This document shows, one piece after another, positions 8,246 through 19,868 of a stretch of DNA of 64,000 bases (within the stretch, counting starts at the first letter, position 1; every line of letters starts with the position of its first letter). The translations under genes and the position numbers were made by a program. Source of the stretch: Ochotona curzoniae (taxonomy: Eukaryota > Chordata > Mammalia > Lagomorpha > Ochotonidae). The stretch lies in assembly GCF_017591425.1 (NCBI RefSeq), contig NW_024466599.1, positions 58,355,501-58,419,500 on the forward strand, read 5' to 3'. The notes beneath the pieces are model-generated. The model saw nothing but the letters and a program-made list of their open reading frames with translations, did no database searches and had not been told where the DNA came from.

Positions 8246-11200
8246 GTTTACAACTTTGGAATACAAGTAGCTCTCAGAAAACAATAGTCAGTGGAGAACA
8301 GTGTTTCACTTTATCACTTCCAGGCAAGTGCTTGGCACACCAGGCATGACTTCCACGCCAGACCTCTCCTTATTCATGTGCCTCAAGTTCTGCACCCAGA
8401 ATCTGTTCCTTTGCTCTTTGACCTAATCCTTACAAAGAAGAAGATAAAGGTAATTAAACCATGGAGCATTTCTGAAATGGTGCCGACCATTCCTGAGACT
8501 CAAGGACTCGCTTGCCCTTTCCATTGATTAGTGTGATCAAGACGTAACTCACAATCAATAGTTTTGCTTCAAGTCTGGCTAAGACAGGAGAGTGGATCAT
8601 TATACTTGTCAATGTAAAAAAGAAAAAAATCCAAGAGAATTTGGATATACAAACTACTGAGTGAGAGTTAAATGAGATACTTCATTTGGTCCTGCAGTGG
8701 TGTAACTTCATCATCACTATAAATGGGAAGATGAGTGTTAGAACCAGCCTGGTGACAGTGGGTCATTTGCCTTAGGGTGGAAATTTAAGTGAGCACCAAG
8801 AAACTCCATAATCAAGATACAGTTTATCTTAGTGCACCAGTTTTAAAAATTCACATAAAAACAAATTGACAGAACATTACAATTTTAAATAAAGAAATAG
8901 GATCTGCCAGGACTGGATTAAGGTATAGACAAGAAAAAGTCATTAAGCAGAATGGGCCAGCCTTTCTCCATAGCTGCAAGGGATCTGTTGAGATGAGCGG
9001 TAGACATCAGTTTTAGAAAGACTTCTTTGGTGTGTAATTACTGCTGCTGTTTTCATCTGCCAGCCCAGAGAATCTCGGGAGATGTCAGTATTCCAAGTCA
9101 CTGTTGTTGGGATTCTTGTCATGCAATATTTGCAATGCTGATTTCCCCAGTCCTTTGGTCTTTGGCTGAAGGCAATCCCAGCAATGCAATGGACTTGGCT
9201 GCCATATTTGTTTTCACTGATTAGGAAGTAGCAAATTGTGAGAGCCAGGATTAAAATTTAGGTAATTTGGGATACTGGCTAGAAGAGTCAACTCATGGAC
9301 TCTTTGTTAGTTCCTGTTTAAAAAAATAAGGTATGCTTATAGACATAACAATACCAACCAATAGTCAGATTTGCACAAAAAGAAATGAAGACTTTTGCAA
9401 GCCACCTCTGCCCATTAATAATGTCTGAGCGTAGACATAAACTTAAATCCTCACACTAAACTGGACAGGAAGCAGTCATCCAGGAGGTGACAGACAAGAC
9501 AGATGCAATCCCATCCCAGTATCAGCCCCATTTTATGAGGCTCTGTGATTTTAAACTAACGATTTGCCCCCAACTTTTAATGTCTGTTTTCTCAGAAGCA
9601 CAATGGATAGCACAATAAAGGCTCTGTCTTCTACACAAGGTTAGCAGGACAATCAATCATAATGTCAATGTGCTGAAGACAATAGAAGACATTAATTGTA
9701 CTCAGGGTAATTAGAAAAGTATTTTTGCCATGAGAAAAATAAAGAACTGATTTAGAAACTATTTTTGGATCACCTGTACTTTGCTTTCTCTATTCAGGCA
9801 GATAACATTAGAAAATCATGCCAAAAACCAGAATGCCTGAAAAAGTTGTTTCTCTTTAAGGAAAGAATATTTGAAGCAGTTCATTTTAAATAACTAATCT
9901 GGGAAATTCTTTAGGAGTAGAAACCTCAGCTCAGTCTTTTTCATGTGGGTTTTTAGGTGTATTTGTTAAATAATCAATGATTTGATCATTAAGAGCAAAT
10001 TCTATTTCCTAGGGAATCTTCCAGAATACTTATCCATGTGGCAATCTTCCAAACTCTAGAAAGTAACAATAGATTAACAGGCTGATATGAAAGGAGTCCT
10101 AAGTTTTCTTTATGACATCATCAACTGATCATAACATGATGTAAGGTATGAAGCCACTTACTCCTCACCTTGTCTGAACAGAAGAGAACAAAACTAGTTG
10201 GTAACCACTGTTGGCCAATAACTATCTGAGTGACCTGGCACCCTCTCTTGCCTCCAGCCTTAGCAGGAGTTCGAGCCAAGTCAAAGCACCAAGGACAGAA
10301 GGAACCAGGGAAATCAGCAGAACACATACTTGCTGCTCAGCACTTCACTGTTCCATGGTTACTGTCATGGCTCTGCACAAAGGGCTGGGAGCTTGCAGGG
10401 TTTTTTTTTTTAATCTCAAAAATATGGATTATTCTGTGTTTTATGGAACTGTTTAAGGATAGGATCTATAAGGTGTCTGGCACAGTATCTGACCAGGCAA
10501 GTTTCTGCACTCAGTGTCAGCTGTCTCTCCTCCTTCCTTCCCACCGAAGAGGAGGACAGCAAGGCAAAGAGAGGTGGAGTGATTCTGGTCACTCTGCCAG
10601 CAGCATCTCCCTGACCTCTCAGACACCCAGAGCAGGGACTCTTCCACTCCGTATCTAAACCACCTCCAAAGGGCTTTGCTCATGTCTCACACAGTTTCAT
10701 GTATTTTTCTTCAAAGGTTATCAAGAAAATTTCAGTTTGAGGAGTATTTCCACTGTCACTGCTGTCTGCAGCCTTTGAGTGGCTGTCTTGGCTTTGCTCC
10801 TCACCTGTCTTCTTTATCTTTACCTGCAGAGAATAAGTCTGCAATAGAGACAGCCATTTAATAAACATCATTATTAAAACAAGAAGAAGACAAGCGGGAG
10901 GACTCTCACACTGCTGCAGCATCTCTCCTTGTTGCCATCTGCTGTGCTAGGCAGGTGCATGTTGATTAAACTTTATTTATTTTAGTCTTTACGTGCCATT
11001 TGACGAAACACAGAGTGCATCCATAGCTTGAATTGATAAAAAGGAATGGAACACATTTCCCAATTTTGATGTTTATAGGGCATGCATTATTCTCTCATCC
11101 TCTGGCTCTAAATTCACATCTAGTGTGCCAAAGTATCAGATGTTGTGGGAAAGGCATTCGCATTTTCAGTTTAGTCCTAAACAGAAGGACTGGGCCATTC

Positions 11201-12902
11201 AGTCCAATTGTGATTTTACAACTAGTCTTTAAGAAAAGCACAACATTTTATGTCAGTCAGTGTATTTATAATACTACCCTTGGCCCCTTTACAAAATAAA
11301 GGACCTTCCACTTTGGACAAGAATTTTTTTGCTCACTCATTCTCGCTCTTTGTCTCCCATCATTACTTCCAAAATACTAACAATATGTGTAACATATTTA
11401 TATTAACATGCTGTGAACACACAGCTGTAAATACTAAGTTTTAAACCTCAGAAAATGAGTATTTCTTTTTTATACTGTTACAGCCTCGCCTGTCATTCCA
11501 TCTAAATATATTTCTGATACAAGCAGTCACTCATAACGACCCTGAGAACATAAATCTACCATCCTCATGCTTCCATCAGATCCATGCTTGCACATAACCC
11601 AGGTTTCAGGGCACAACATTAAATACATAGGGTATGGCTATAAAAGGCAGACATCTGTTATTCTTTTCCTTGAAGGTATCTGCAAACTTGAATCTATGAG
11701 GAATTTTAACAACACATTTATCTGTGACTCTAATATATTGGATTGCGAGGTGCTAATCAAAAGCCCCATCTTCAAATTGCTGTCATTTTAAAGAAGTGGA
11801 AGTCAAAATCACCAGAATGGAAGAAAGCAATAATGTGCTGCGAACTCCATCCTCAACACACTCTGCTGTCATTTAAACCTATGATTTAGGCAACAGGAGG
11901 GAGGAGGAAAAAATTACCTATTGATCCAGCAGTCATCCCATTGTATTTGGAGGTTTGCCCACTTACCCTCAAATACCACCTATAGAATTCAGATCTTCAT
12001 TACAAATAGCACCGTTATTTAGAGAACCTTGAACATTTCACAATACCAGTACATTATGTGTAAATCATAGTCTGAGGACGTGGAACTTTCTAAATATTTC
12101 CTTTTTTATTCTCTAGGAACATTTCTTTTGGAAGAGAAACAGGCATTATCTCTTTAGAACAGAAGAAATCTGAACAGTGGCCATAAAGCAATTGTGTGAT
12201 TAGGATATAGTGATCATCACTTCACAACTTGTATTTCCTCAACCCTGTGGTGGTGGTGGTGAGGATGGGAAGGAGGAAAGGGTAGAAAAGGAAGAGCTGA
12301 TGTATCTGACAGTTCTCTGCCAGAGATCAGCAGTGATCGAGGAAAGAATAATTAACAAATAAGGTAACCATGTCAGCATGGTGTTACTGGCAAGACTTTC
12401 AGGCCCTGCCTATTAGTGTAAGAATACAAATATTCTACTGAACTACACCCAAAGGACTGGCTCATGGAGAACAAAACAGGTTACTATTTTTTTTTCATCC
12501 TTCTATCTATGCATAGTCTTTTTTTTTTCATCCTTCTATGCATAGTCTTCCAGCAGCACCCCTTTAATATTTCTTCCTGATTCTCAACCAAAGTTCTCTG
12601 GCCAACAGATAAGCTTATGATAACACCTAAACTAGTAAGAATCAGCTATATGATCATAGGTGAAATTATATACTGATATTAGATCAATCTTGCACTATTA
12701 GGTAATCTCCAAAAATAGACCCCACAAAGAGACACTTAGCTACTCTATGTAGGGGAGAAGATAAGCAAGAGAAAAAAAGAACAGATTATGAGAGAAATTG
12801 TGACAGGGAGGGATGAAGGGTGAGGGAAAGAGAACAGAAAGCAATAAATAGGAACGGAAGAGAGAAGAGAAGGAAACTCAATTTTGAAGACAAATCAAAT
12901 TG
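8246..12902. other. Long SINE-poor unique stretch
   Basis: About 4.7 kb without a recognisable C-repeat and without a supportable gene. Open frames (up to 142 codons at 10230-10658) have no recognisable protein character. A weak MIR-like piece may lie near 10450-10490 and another near 9225-9275. AT-rich segments at about 9540-9780 and 11030-11450 show little repeat signature. A purine-rich tract lies at about 12755-12885. A small (GGT)n run is at 12249-12261. Confidence 0.55.
12487..12548. repeat. Tandem duplication of a T-tract and CATCCTTCTAT unit
   Basis: TTTTTTTTTCATCCTTCTATC followed by TATGCATAGTC is repeated immediately, with a small internal deletion in the second copy. The unit is about 30 bp and includes the T tract. 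Confidence 0.88.
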
Positions 12903-13285
12903 GTCCATACTCCTTTGTAACTTATTTGAGGTATTATAACCCAAATGTTTGTTGGCTTATCACAGAAGAAATTTTATCTGACAAGGTTATAGGTTAGAAA
13001 GTTCAAGGCCAAAGAATCAGGACCAGCAACTGGTAAAGGCTTCATTCCCTGGCTTGCACAGGCCATCTTCTCACTACGTGTTCTGAGGACCAAGAGTTAG
13101 AATGCTCTCTAGGATATCTTTTATATGGAAAATAATTCCATTCATAAGGGTCCCATTCTCATGTCATAATCACCCTGCAGTAGCCCCCAACTGCAAACAT
13201 CATTTCACTGTGAGTTACATTTCTATATCACAGTTTTGGAGATATACATTTAGTCTATACATTTAGTCTACCATTCATGAACTTG
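12903..13285 (-). mobile_element. MaLR (MLT1-type) LTR, antisense
   Basis: Read on the plus strand it follows the reverse complement of the mammal-wide MLT1 LTR: TGGCTTATCACAGAAGAAAT near 12954, GTTCAAGGCCAAAGAATCAG near 13001, the CCATCTTCTCACT segment near 13063, CATTCATAAGGGTCCCATTC near 13140, CATAATCACCCTGCAG near 13165. No internal region is attached. The match is to my memory of the consensus. Confidence 0.75.
13243..13269. repeat. 13-bp tandem duplication
   Basis: TATACATTTAGTC occurs twice in direct succession at the end of the MLT1-type LTR. Confidence 0.9.
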
Positions 13286-13289
13286 TAAA

Positions 13290-16200
13290 ATAATTGTTCT
13301 GCTTATCATTATGCCTTTAGATATGGGCTGACACCTAGCACACAAAAGAAATTCAATGCATTTTATCAAGTCAAGGAATGAAATATTTTGCCTCCTGAAT
13401 TCAATTGCTCCTAAAGCCATTGGTATCTTTCAGTGGATTCCCTGGTTAATAAATTGTTGCATGTCTGTTAATATTGTGTTTCTATTACTTATAACCCAAA
13501 AGTCCTAAATCAGAAATCTTGATGTAAAAAGTTATTTGGAGAGCAAAATAGGTTGAAAGAGGGGCAGATGGGACTTCAAGCAAGGTCTCACAAGGCCACA
13601 GTGTAAAGCTTTACTTTGGAAGTTTATCCATGAGAAGACATCCGTTTGCTCACAGGTTCCCATTTCCCCTCCCCATCCCATGCAACAATCACTAACCAAG
13701 CTTTGAGTCCTAAGATCATCTGACCTTATCTTTCCCATAAATCTGTTCAGTCCGTAAACTTGAGAGATTATATATCAACAGTTCTCTAGAATTCAGTATT
13801 GTTCCTCTAATCCCTTTGTCCATGATACTTATCCAATTCAATGCTATAGCATCCTTTATTGCTTTTGTTCCCCCACCTTCCTCAACTTGACCCAAGACTG
13901 GGCTTCACTTTCTCAATTCAACAGTCCTCTGTTCTTACTAGTTATTACTGAAGCTCTATTTTCTACTAAATTCTTGAGATATTTTTCTTTTCTTGTCAAA
14001 TTTATTTAAAATGCGAGGAAATCACAGCACACATTCAGGAGTACAGCGGAAAGGTGGAGACAGATGTTTTAGGTTCATCTTGTGTCCATAGGAAAATAGA
14101 GGGCTTTCTCTCCCATTGCTTTGATTCCCATGAGTCTGGGAAGGGGGTTGCTTACACAATACCACCTTCCTAGTTGAGGGGAAATATACCTTAGGGAAGG
14201 AGTCATTATGTATTGCTTAAGTTAAGGGAAGCATGAAATTCCAATTTGTGAGTCTAAACTTTCTACCTGCCTGTCACATGGCATTCCCTCCTGAGACTTA
14301 GGATTCCTGTTTGCAAAAGTTGCCAAAGGATGTAGTTTCATCTTATCCTCTGTAGCTACTTCCTCCTGATTAGGCATATACGCCTACATGTCTTGGGTTC
14401 AGAAAATCTCTCTCTGAGATTTTAAGACTTCAGAATCTGTACTCCTTTAATTTCCCAAAACTCATAAACTCTCCTTCTCTGTCTTCATCTTTTGTTAGAG
14501 CCTAGCTGGAAGGTTCCATTCCTTCTTCAACCAAACGTTAACCCAGCTGGATTCTACCCTTTCTTGCAAGAACAGCTCAACATCCCTCTCTCCTCCTGGG
14601 AATGGTTCTGGATATGCATAGCTCATGAAGATCTTCTCTGTCCATATCCTTCAACTAAGTACCATGCCAAATAATGACCAACACATTACCCTGTATTATT
14701 GCTGTTCAGGATGTCATGTGGTTGCAAAACAGAATGCAAGTATTTCATGCGTAGAGAATGCCTACTTTACTCCCCTAGGAAGGACTCAGCATGACACTTC
14801 TAAGAAGGGCTCAGGAAACACAGATGTAAAAATGGATGGTCTAAATAGGCACCAGGGGATAGGAAGTAAATATGAAAGTGATAGATGATTTGGAAAATGT
14901 AAAGTCCTAAAAATAAATTTCACCTATTTCACAATTTGCTGATCAAAAAAACAAAGTTGTTGGCACCTGTGTAGTGTTACAAATCTTGCTCCTTGATTTA
15001 TTTTATCAACACAGGTGTAGTTCTCCGTGATTATCTGTCAGGCAGCCCTGCATAGAAGATACTTTTCATAACACCAAGTCCTCCCAACCTTGGGTGATTA
15101 CTAAAGCCAGGGTTAATTAACCACAGATTCCTTCTAAGCGTGTAAGTGGCCATCAACTAAGAAAGCTGATAAAAAATGCTATTTCATCTTTACAGTGGAG
15201 ATAAAAGCAGTCAAGGCAAAGAGCAAATTCTCATTGATTTTATTCACACACACACACACATCCATAATGAATAAATGATATAAGTTTCAATGAAATTTAA
15301 AGTTTCAATTCATTCTTAAGTGCATATTCCCAAACCAACTCCGCTACAGTTAAAGCTATCAACATCTAAAAGATCCCTAGAGTCTAGAATTTCCTACACC
15401 TCAGAAAAGAGTCAATAACTTGGTTCATATTACTGAGAATCCACAAAAAGCAGGAAACATTCAGGTAGAAATTAACACAACCTATGGAAAATATATCTAT
15501 GTGTAATCCTAAGGCTCGTCATACCCACCCTTTACCTCATTTAACAATCCATTAAAAATCCATTAACAACCAGTTCAAATTGTGAATTCCTTCCTCATTC
15601 CTCCCTTTCCCTTCCCTTTCCAAATAAAACTTTCTGTGTACAATCACCATTACTTACTTGGTGCTTTATAAACAATTCCCAGTTATATACTGTGCAAAGC
15701 TTTTGCATTATTAATTGAATATCAGATGTCACACAATATACAAATTTGCAAGAGGCAACATTATGATTCTGGGCTGGTCAGAAGCTTGTCATGAGTATAC
15801 GCGAGTTTTTCCCAATTAAAGGCACAGAAACTGAAGGACAGGAAAGTATCAGCCAATTATATTTCCTTGAAACTCAGAAGTTTCTGGAGCAGTGCCTTGC
15901 CTAGATTAGGTGCTAAGCAAATTAGAATCACGTACAGATACGTACATATAAATATGTATTGGACAGAAATGAAGAAGCAGTTCCATCCTGGCTGTCTGAC
16001 GTTACAGATACGGAACTTTGGGGACAAAGTTGCTTTTGTGCAGAGGTGGTAATGAAGGCCAGCTGTCTTGACCAATGTCAGGGAGATATTGCTGCCTGCA
16101 CTCGTTCTTTTTATATTCTTTCTACCCTCATTCCTTTCTTTTTCACACTCAGAATCTCCCCATGGGGGAAGAAGAATTCATAAGACAAGAGACAAAGCCT

Positions 16201-16788
16201 TTGATTGCACACATAGGATTAAGACACACCCATGGAAGAAAAAAATACAAAACCAAACATTTATCTAGAAAAGAGGTAGGGGTAGGTAAGCTGAGAAAGC
16301 TAGAAGATAGTTGGTAATGGATTTGAGGAAGTGGTGCCTGAAGGAAACAAAGAAAACATCTTTGGTCTTTTTGTTTTGCAGTCCCAAAACAACAACAGCA
16401 AAAGCAGGAAAAGGAAGTTTGTGGATGACTACAGTCAGAAGAAATATAAGGTTTGGGAGTCACAGGTATTTCTTGCAAGTCTAGGACATCCTCAAGATAC
16501 CTTTCTGCCTGCGCCAAAGCCAGGCTATCTGTCCTGCTCCAATCAGTCGCTCTGTCTTGGCCAGTTCATGCAGTGGGGCCTGCTCCCACAGTCCTCCTCA
16601 GCACCACCACTAACATCCAGTGTATCCTGGAAGCTTTTCCTTCCTCTTCTAATCACCTCCAAATACCTGGCAAGATCTGGAAAACAACTGCAGAGGTCCT
16701 GGTCAGCCACTGCATAACCTGGTCACTAAGACAATAACAGGATGATATTCTCTTAACTATATAGTCATTGCATTTTGGGGTTTTTAAA
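13290..16788. other. SINE-poor unique stretch
   Basis: About 3.5 kb without a C-repeat or gene. It contains a short (CA)n run at 15245-15260. A MIR-like 3' fragment may lie at about 15800-15935 (GGAGCAGTGCCTTGCCTAG and GGTGCTAAGCAAATTAGAAT). The segment 14940-15160 is considered separately as possible conserved non-coding DNA. Open frames near 16068-16737 (up to 128 codons) show no recognisable protein. Confidence 0.55.
14940..15160. promoter_or_regulatory. Candidate conserved non-coding element
   Basis: The segment carries an E-box-containing inverted repeat, CACCTGTGT (14964-14972) and ACACAGGTG (15009-15017), and a 12-bp palindrome GGTTAATTAACC (15111-15122) that overlaps an AACCACA RUNX-like site. 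It shows no repeat signature. Enhancer function is inference from motif content alone. Confidence 0.3.
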
Positions 16789-17084
16789 TGAGGATTTATT
16801 TATTTTTATTTAAAAAGCAGATTTACAGAAAGAAGGAGAAATAGAGAGATCAATTCCACTCCCCAAATGCCTGCAATGCCTGGAGCTGAGCTGATCCAAA
16901 GCCAGGAGCATGGAGCTTTATCCAGGTCCCCGACACAGGTGCAGGGGCCCAAGGACCTGACCCATCCTTCTGCAGCTTTCCTATGCCAAAGCAGGGAGTT
17001 GGATGCTATAAGGAGAAGCTTGGACTAGAACCAGTGCCCATATGAGACATTGGCAATTACGTTTTAACTGCACACCAAGCCCCA
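16789..17084 (-). mobile_element. CSINE, antisense
   Basis: Reverse-strand C-repeat: tail side ATTTATTTATTTTTATTT, CACTCCCCAAATGCCTGCAA near 16857, CCAAAGCCAGGAGC near 16897, CAGTGCCCATATGAGAC near 17032, and a head ending in CACCAAGCCCC. Moderately diverged. Confidence 0.85.
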
Positions 17085-18135
17085 TAGAGAGCTGACAAAC
17101 TCCTTGTTGACCCTTCTCAACTGCCTTGCTTTCCTGGAGTGGAGCTCACCACTTATGGGAGTCTTCCTCCACTTCCTATACTCATCACCAAGGTAGAGGT
17201 GAAATCCAGGCCCTTCCCCAACTTTAGCACCAAAGCTCCGGGGGCTACACCACCTGACCAAAAGCAACCATCTAGGCTAAGTAAGTCAGAGACCTCACTG
17301 AAAATGCTTGGAACAGTCACTGTTACAAAGACGCCTTGTGAGGCATTTCCTCACATGTACAACCAACAAAAACTTTATGAAGCAAAAAAACATTTTTGTA
17401 GCATGACAGTTAAAAACTAAATGGAAAGCAGGCCGAAATCCCGGAACACATGTCTCACATCGTCCCAAATATTCCTCACTATGTGGCTCCCATAAACACC
17501 ATCTGCTGTGTTAATTTGTAAAGAATTATAAGGTTCTTAAAATTACACTTTGCACTCTGTAGTGTACACTGTGTCTATTAAGGGGGAGACTTGAGAATGC
17601 ACATCGCATCCAGTCAAGAGGCGGATCTCTCCTTTCCCGTGCTGTGATCTTGGGGCAAGAGTGCTAGGGCCACACAGAACTGATTGGATCACACTGTATT
17701 CTCTCTGGACCAGTTAGATGGGAAAAGAAAAGAACATCGAAACAAAACACATACATTAAAACTTTCATCTAAAATTTAATCCTGGCATCTCATATATTCA
17801 GTCTTTATGTAATAGCTAACTGTTTCCTTGTGATACTACAAAGTCTTTGGTTAGACATACACTGAATGACCAAAATTGGGAGAACTCAGACTTAATTTTC
17901 CCCTGCTGGTATCCTGAAAACCCTTCATTGGTGACTCAGATGTTTCTCAACTGTTCCTCCAGGTCCACACATGCGGAAGAACAGCAGCTCATTCAGAAGC
18001 ACAGGGCTTTGGGCACAGGCTACAAAGACAGACTTTGGGTCAAGCTATGTTCTCAAGCTATTTCTGGTCTAAGGGTGGTCAACAGAGGAAAATCAGAACA
18101 TAAACTGGAAAGTAACAGGCTCGATAATATTAAGC
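17085..18135. other. Unique DNA
   Basis: No repeat or gene is recognised. Frames at 17139-17420 and 17847-18170 (93 and 107 codons) show no recognisable domain and no supporting splice context. Confidence 0.5.
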
Positions 18136-18300
18136 TAAGAGGACCTGTGAATTACATGCTTTGGATATAGATTCCTAGTCCCTCCCCCAAGAGATTTTTG
18201 TCTCCATAGTTCTAGAGTTGGGTCTGGAGATTTTCATTATTGAGTAGTGTTTTGAAAATTACAAGCAAATTCTGGAAACAGATTCACAGTTGAGAAGTTT
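18136..18300 (+). mobile_element. MER5-like DNA transposon fragment
   Basis: GACCTGTGAATTACATGCTT, TAGATTCCTAGTCCCTCCCC, and GTTGGGTCTGGAGATTTTCA follow the order of the MER5 (hAT-Charlie non-autonomous) consensus. The terminal inverted repeats are not preserved, so this is a tentative call. Confidence 0.5.
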
Positions 18301-18511
18301 CCAACCTGACTAATCATTTGATGAATAGAAATCCAGAAATCTGAACTTTCCAGATTCCCATGAAATCCTCCTTAGAAAGTAGGAGTCTTATAGGCATTAA
18401 ATGATAGTACACACAAAATAGAACCAAAAAGCCACAATTAGAGAAATTCTGCTTCATTTCCAATGAATCGGTCTCAAAAACTTGAGATTCTAAGCCAAAT
18501 CATCTAATTAG

Positions 18512-18878
18512 AAGATAAAAGCCTTGGATCAAGCACGATAGCCTAGTGAATAAAGTTTTTGCCTTGCAAACACCGAGTTCCCATATGGGCACTGGTTTGT
18601 ATCCTGGATGCTCCACTTCCCATCCAGCTCCCTACTTGTGCCCTGGGAAAGCAGTTGAGGATGGCCCAAAGGCTTGTGACCCTGCACCCATGTGTAAGAT
18701 GCAGAAGAAGCTCCTGGTTTCTGGCTTTGGATTGGCTCATCTCCAGCCACTGCAGCCACTTGGGGAGTGAACCAGTGGACAGAAGATCTTTCTGTCTCTC
18801 ATCTCTGTAGATCTGCCTTTCCAATAAAAATAAATAAATCTTTTAAAAAACTAGAAAAAGGAAAAAGCTAAAAGCCTT
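18512..18878 (+). mobile_element. CSINE with target-site duplication
   Basis: Full-length plus-strand SINE (18526-18864): head GATCAAGCACGATAGCCTAG, body CTGTGACCCTGCACCCATG near 18677, tail CCAATAAAAATAAATAAATC. Flanks AAGATAAAAGCCTT (18512-18525) and AAGCTAAAAGCCTT (18864-18877) differ by one base, a good 14-bp target-site duplication. Confidence 0.92.
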
Positions 18879-19012
18879 ACTGCCTTAAACAATACAAAGT
18901 AGACACACCCTGAAACAACAGTTTTAAAAGGGGGTAGGAGGTGGCCATGCAATGGCATAGCAAGATAATCCTCCAACAGCTGTGCCAGGATCCCATATAA
19001 GTAGCAATTCTT

Positions 19013-19207
19013 TCTATATATATATATATTTATATTTATATTTATAGAATATATATATTGAATATTGAATATTTATAGAATATATATATATATTTATAAA
19101 TATATATATTCTATAAATATATATATTTATATATAGATTCTTTATATATATATTCTATTTATGTATATATATATAGAATATATATATAAAGAATCTATAT
19201 ATATAGG
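19013..19207. repeat. AT-rich microsatellite with 31-bp perfect inverted repeat
   Basis: Mixed (AT)n, TTTATA and GAATAT units. The arms at 19128-19158 and 19173-19203 are exact reverse complements over 31 bp with a 14-bp spacer, so a cruciform or hairpin could form. A second weaker palindromic pair lies at about 19078-19115. Confidence 0.92.
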
Positions 19208-19284
19208 TATAGATATAGATATAGATATAGATATAGATATAGATATAGATATAGATATAGATATAGATATAGATATAGATATAT
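19208..19284 (+). repeat. (TAGATA)n hexamer microsatellite
   Basis: About 12-13 nearly perfect copies of a TAGATA hexamer. Translation gives Ile-Asp or Tyr-Leu dipeptide runs in the open frames, which explains those frames. Confidence 0.96.
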
Positions 19285-19868
19285 GGCGTAATTACTGGGA
19301 GAAAGAGAGCCAGAGCAGGAAAGATCTTCCATATTTTGGTCTAGGTCTGCACAGTGGCCATAATGTCTAGAATTGAGCCAGTCTGAAGCTAGAATCAGGA
19401 GTCTCTTCTGGATCTCCCTTGTGGGTGCAGGGTTCCAAGGCTTTGGACCATCCTCTATGGTTTTCCCAGGCAATAAGCACAGACCTGGATTGGAACTGGA
19501 GCAGTCAGAACAAGGAACAGCGCCCAGATAGGATACCAGTGTTAAAGACAGAGAATTAGCCCTTGAGCCACAGTACTGACCCCCGGGGGGGGGCAAATCT
19601 GATTCCTGCTGCTCTGCTTCTGATCCAGTTCCCAGCCAACAGCCTGGGAAAGCAGAGAGGATGGGCCAAGGCCTTGAGCACCTCACCCACTTGGGAGAAC
19701 CAGAAGAGCCTCCTGGTTCTTGGTTTTGGATCAGCCCAGCTCTGGCCTTTGTAGCCATTTGGTTACAAATAACCCCATTTGGTTATTGAACTAGTGAAAG
19801 GAAGAAGGAATTCGTACTGTCTCTCCCTTTCTCTGTAACTCTGATTTTCAAGTAAAATAAATATATGC

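Larger units (their letters stand above)
19013..19591 (-). mobile_element. Nested antisense CSINE with expanded tail
   Basis: The SINE body is at 19286-19591 (GGAAAGATCTTCCATATTTT near 19319, GGGTGCAGGGTTCCAAGGCT, head ending CCACAGTACTGACCCCCGG). On the plus strand its A/T-rich tail lies to the left and has grown into the AT-rich and hexamer microsatellite 19013-19285. The 187-codon reverse frame at 19195-19758 is SINE plus hexamer and is not a gene. Confidence 0.82.
18938..19868 (+). mobile_element. CSINE split by a nested antisense SINE
   Basis: The 5' part (18938-19012: GCAATGGCATAGCAAGATAA, GCCAGGATCCCATATAAGTA) and the 3' part (about 19592-19868: GATTCCTGCTGCTCTGCTTC, AGCCTGGGAAAGCAGAGAGG, TCAAGTAAAATAAATATATG) join into one plus-strand C-repeat. 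The antisense SINE and its expanded tail (19013-19591) sit between them. GCAATTCT (19004) and GCAAATCT (19594) probably mark the target-site duplication. Confidence 0.82.

Noticed and set aside
10230..10658. 142-codon plus frame
   Set aside because: Composition resembles surrounding non-coding DNA; the overlapping frames are open too and no family is recognised.
19208..19284. Hexamer array considered as a CRISPR or satellite
   Set aside because: There are no spacers and the unit is 6 bp; it is a microsatellite grown from a SINE tail in a eukaryotic genome.
19195..19758. 187-codon reverse frame with a Tyr-Leu repeat
   Set aside because: It is the TAGATA microsatellite plus an antisense SINE, not a repeat protein.
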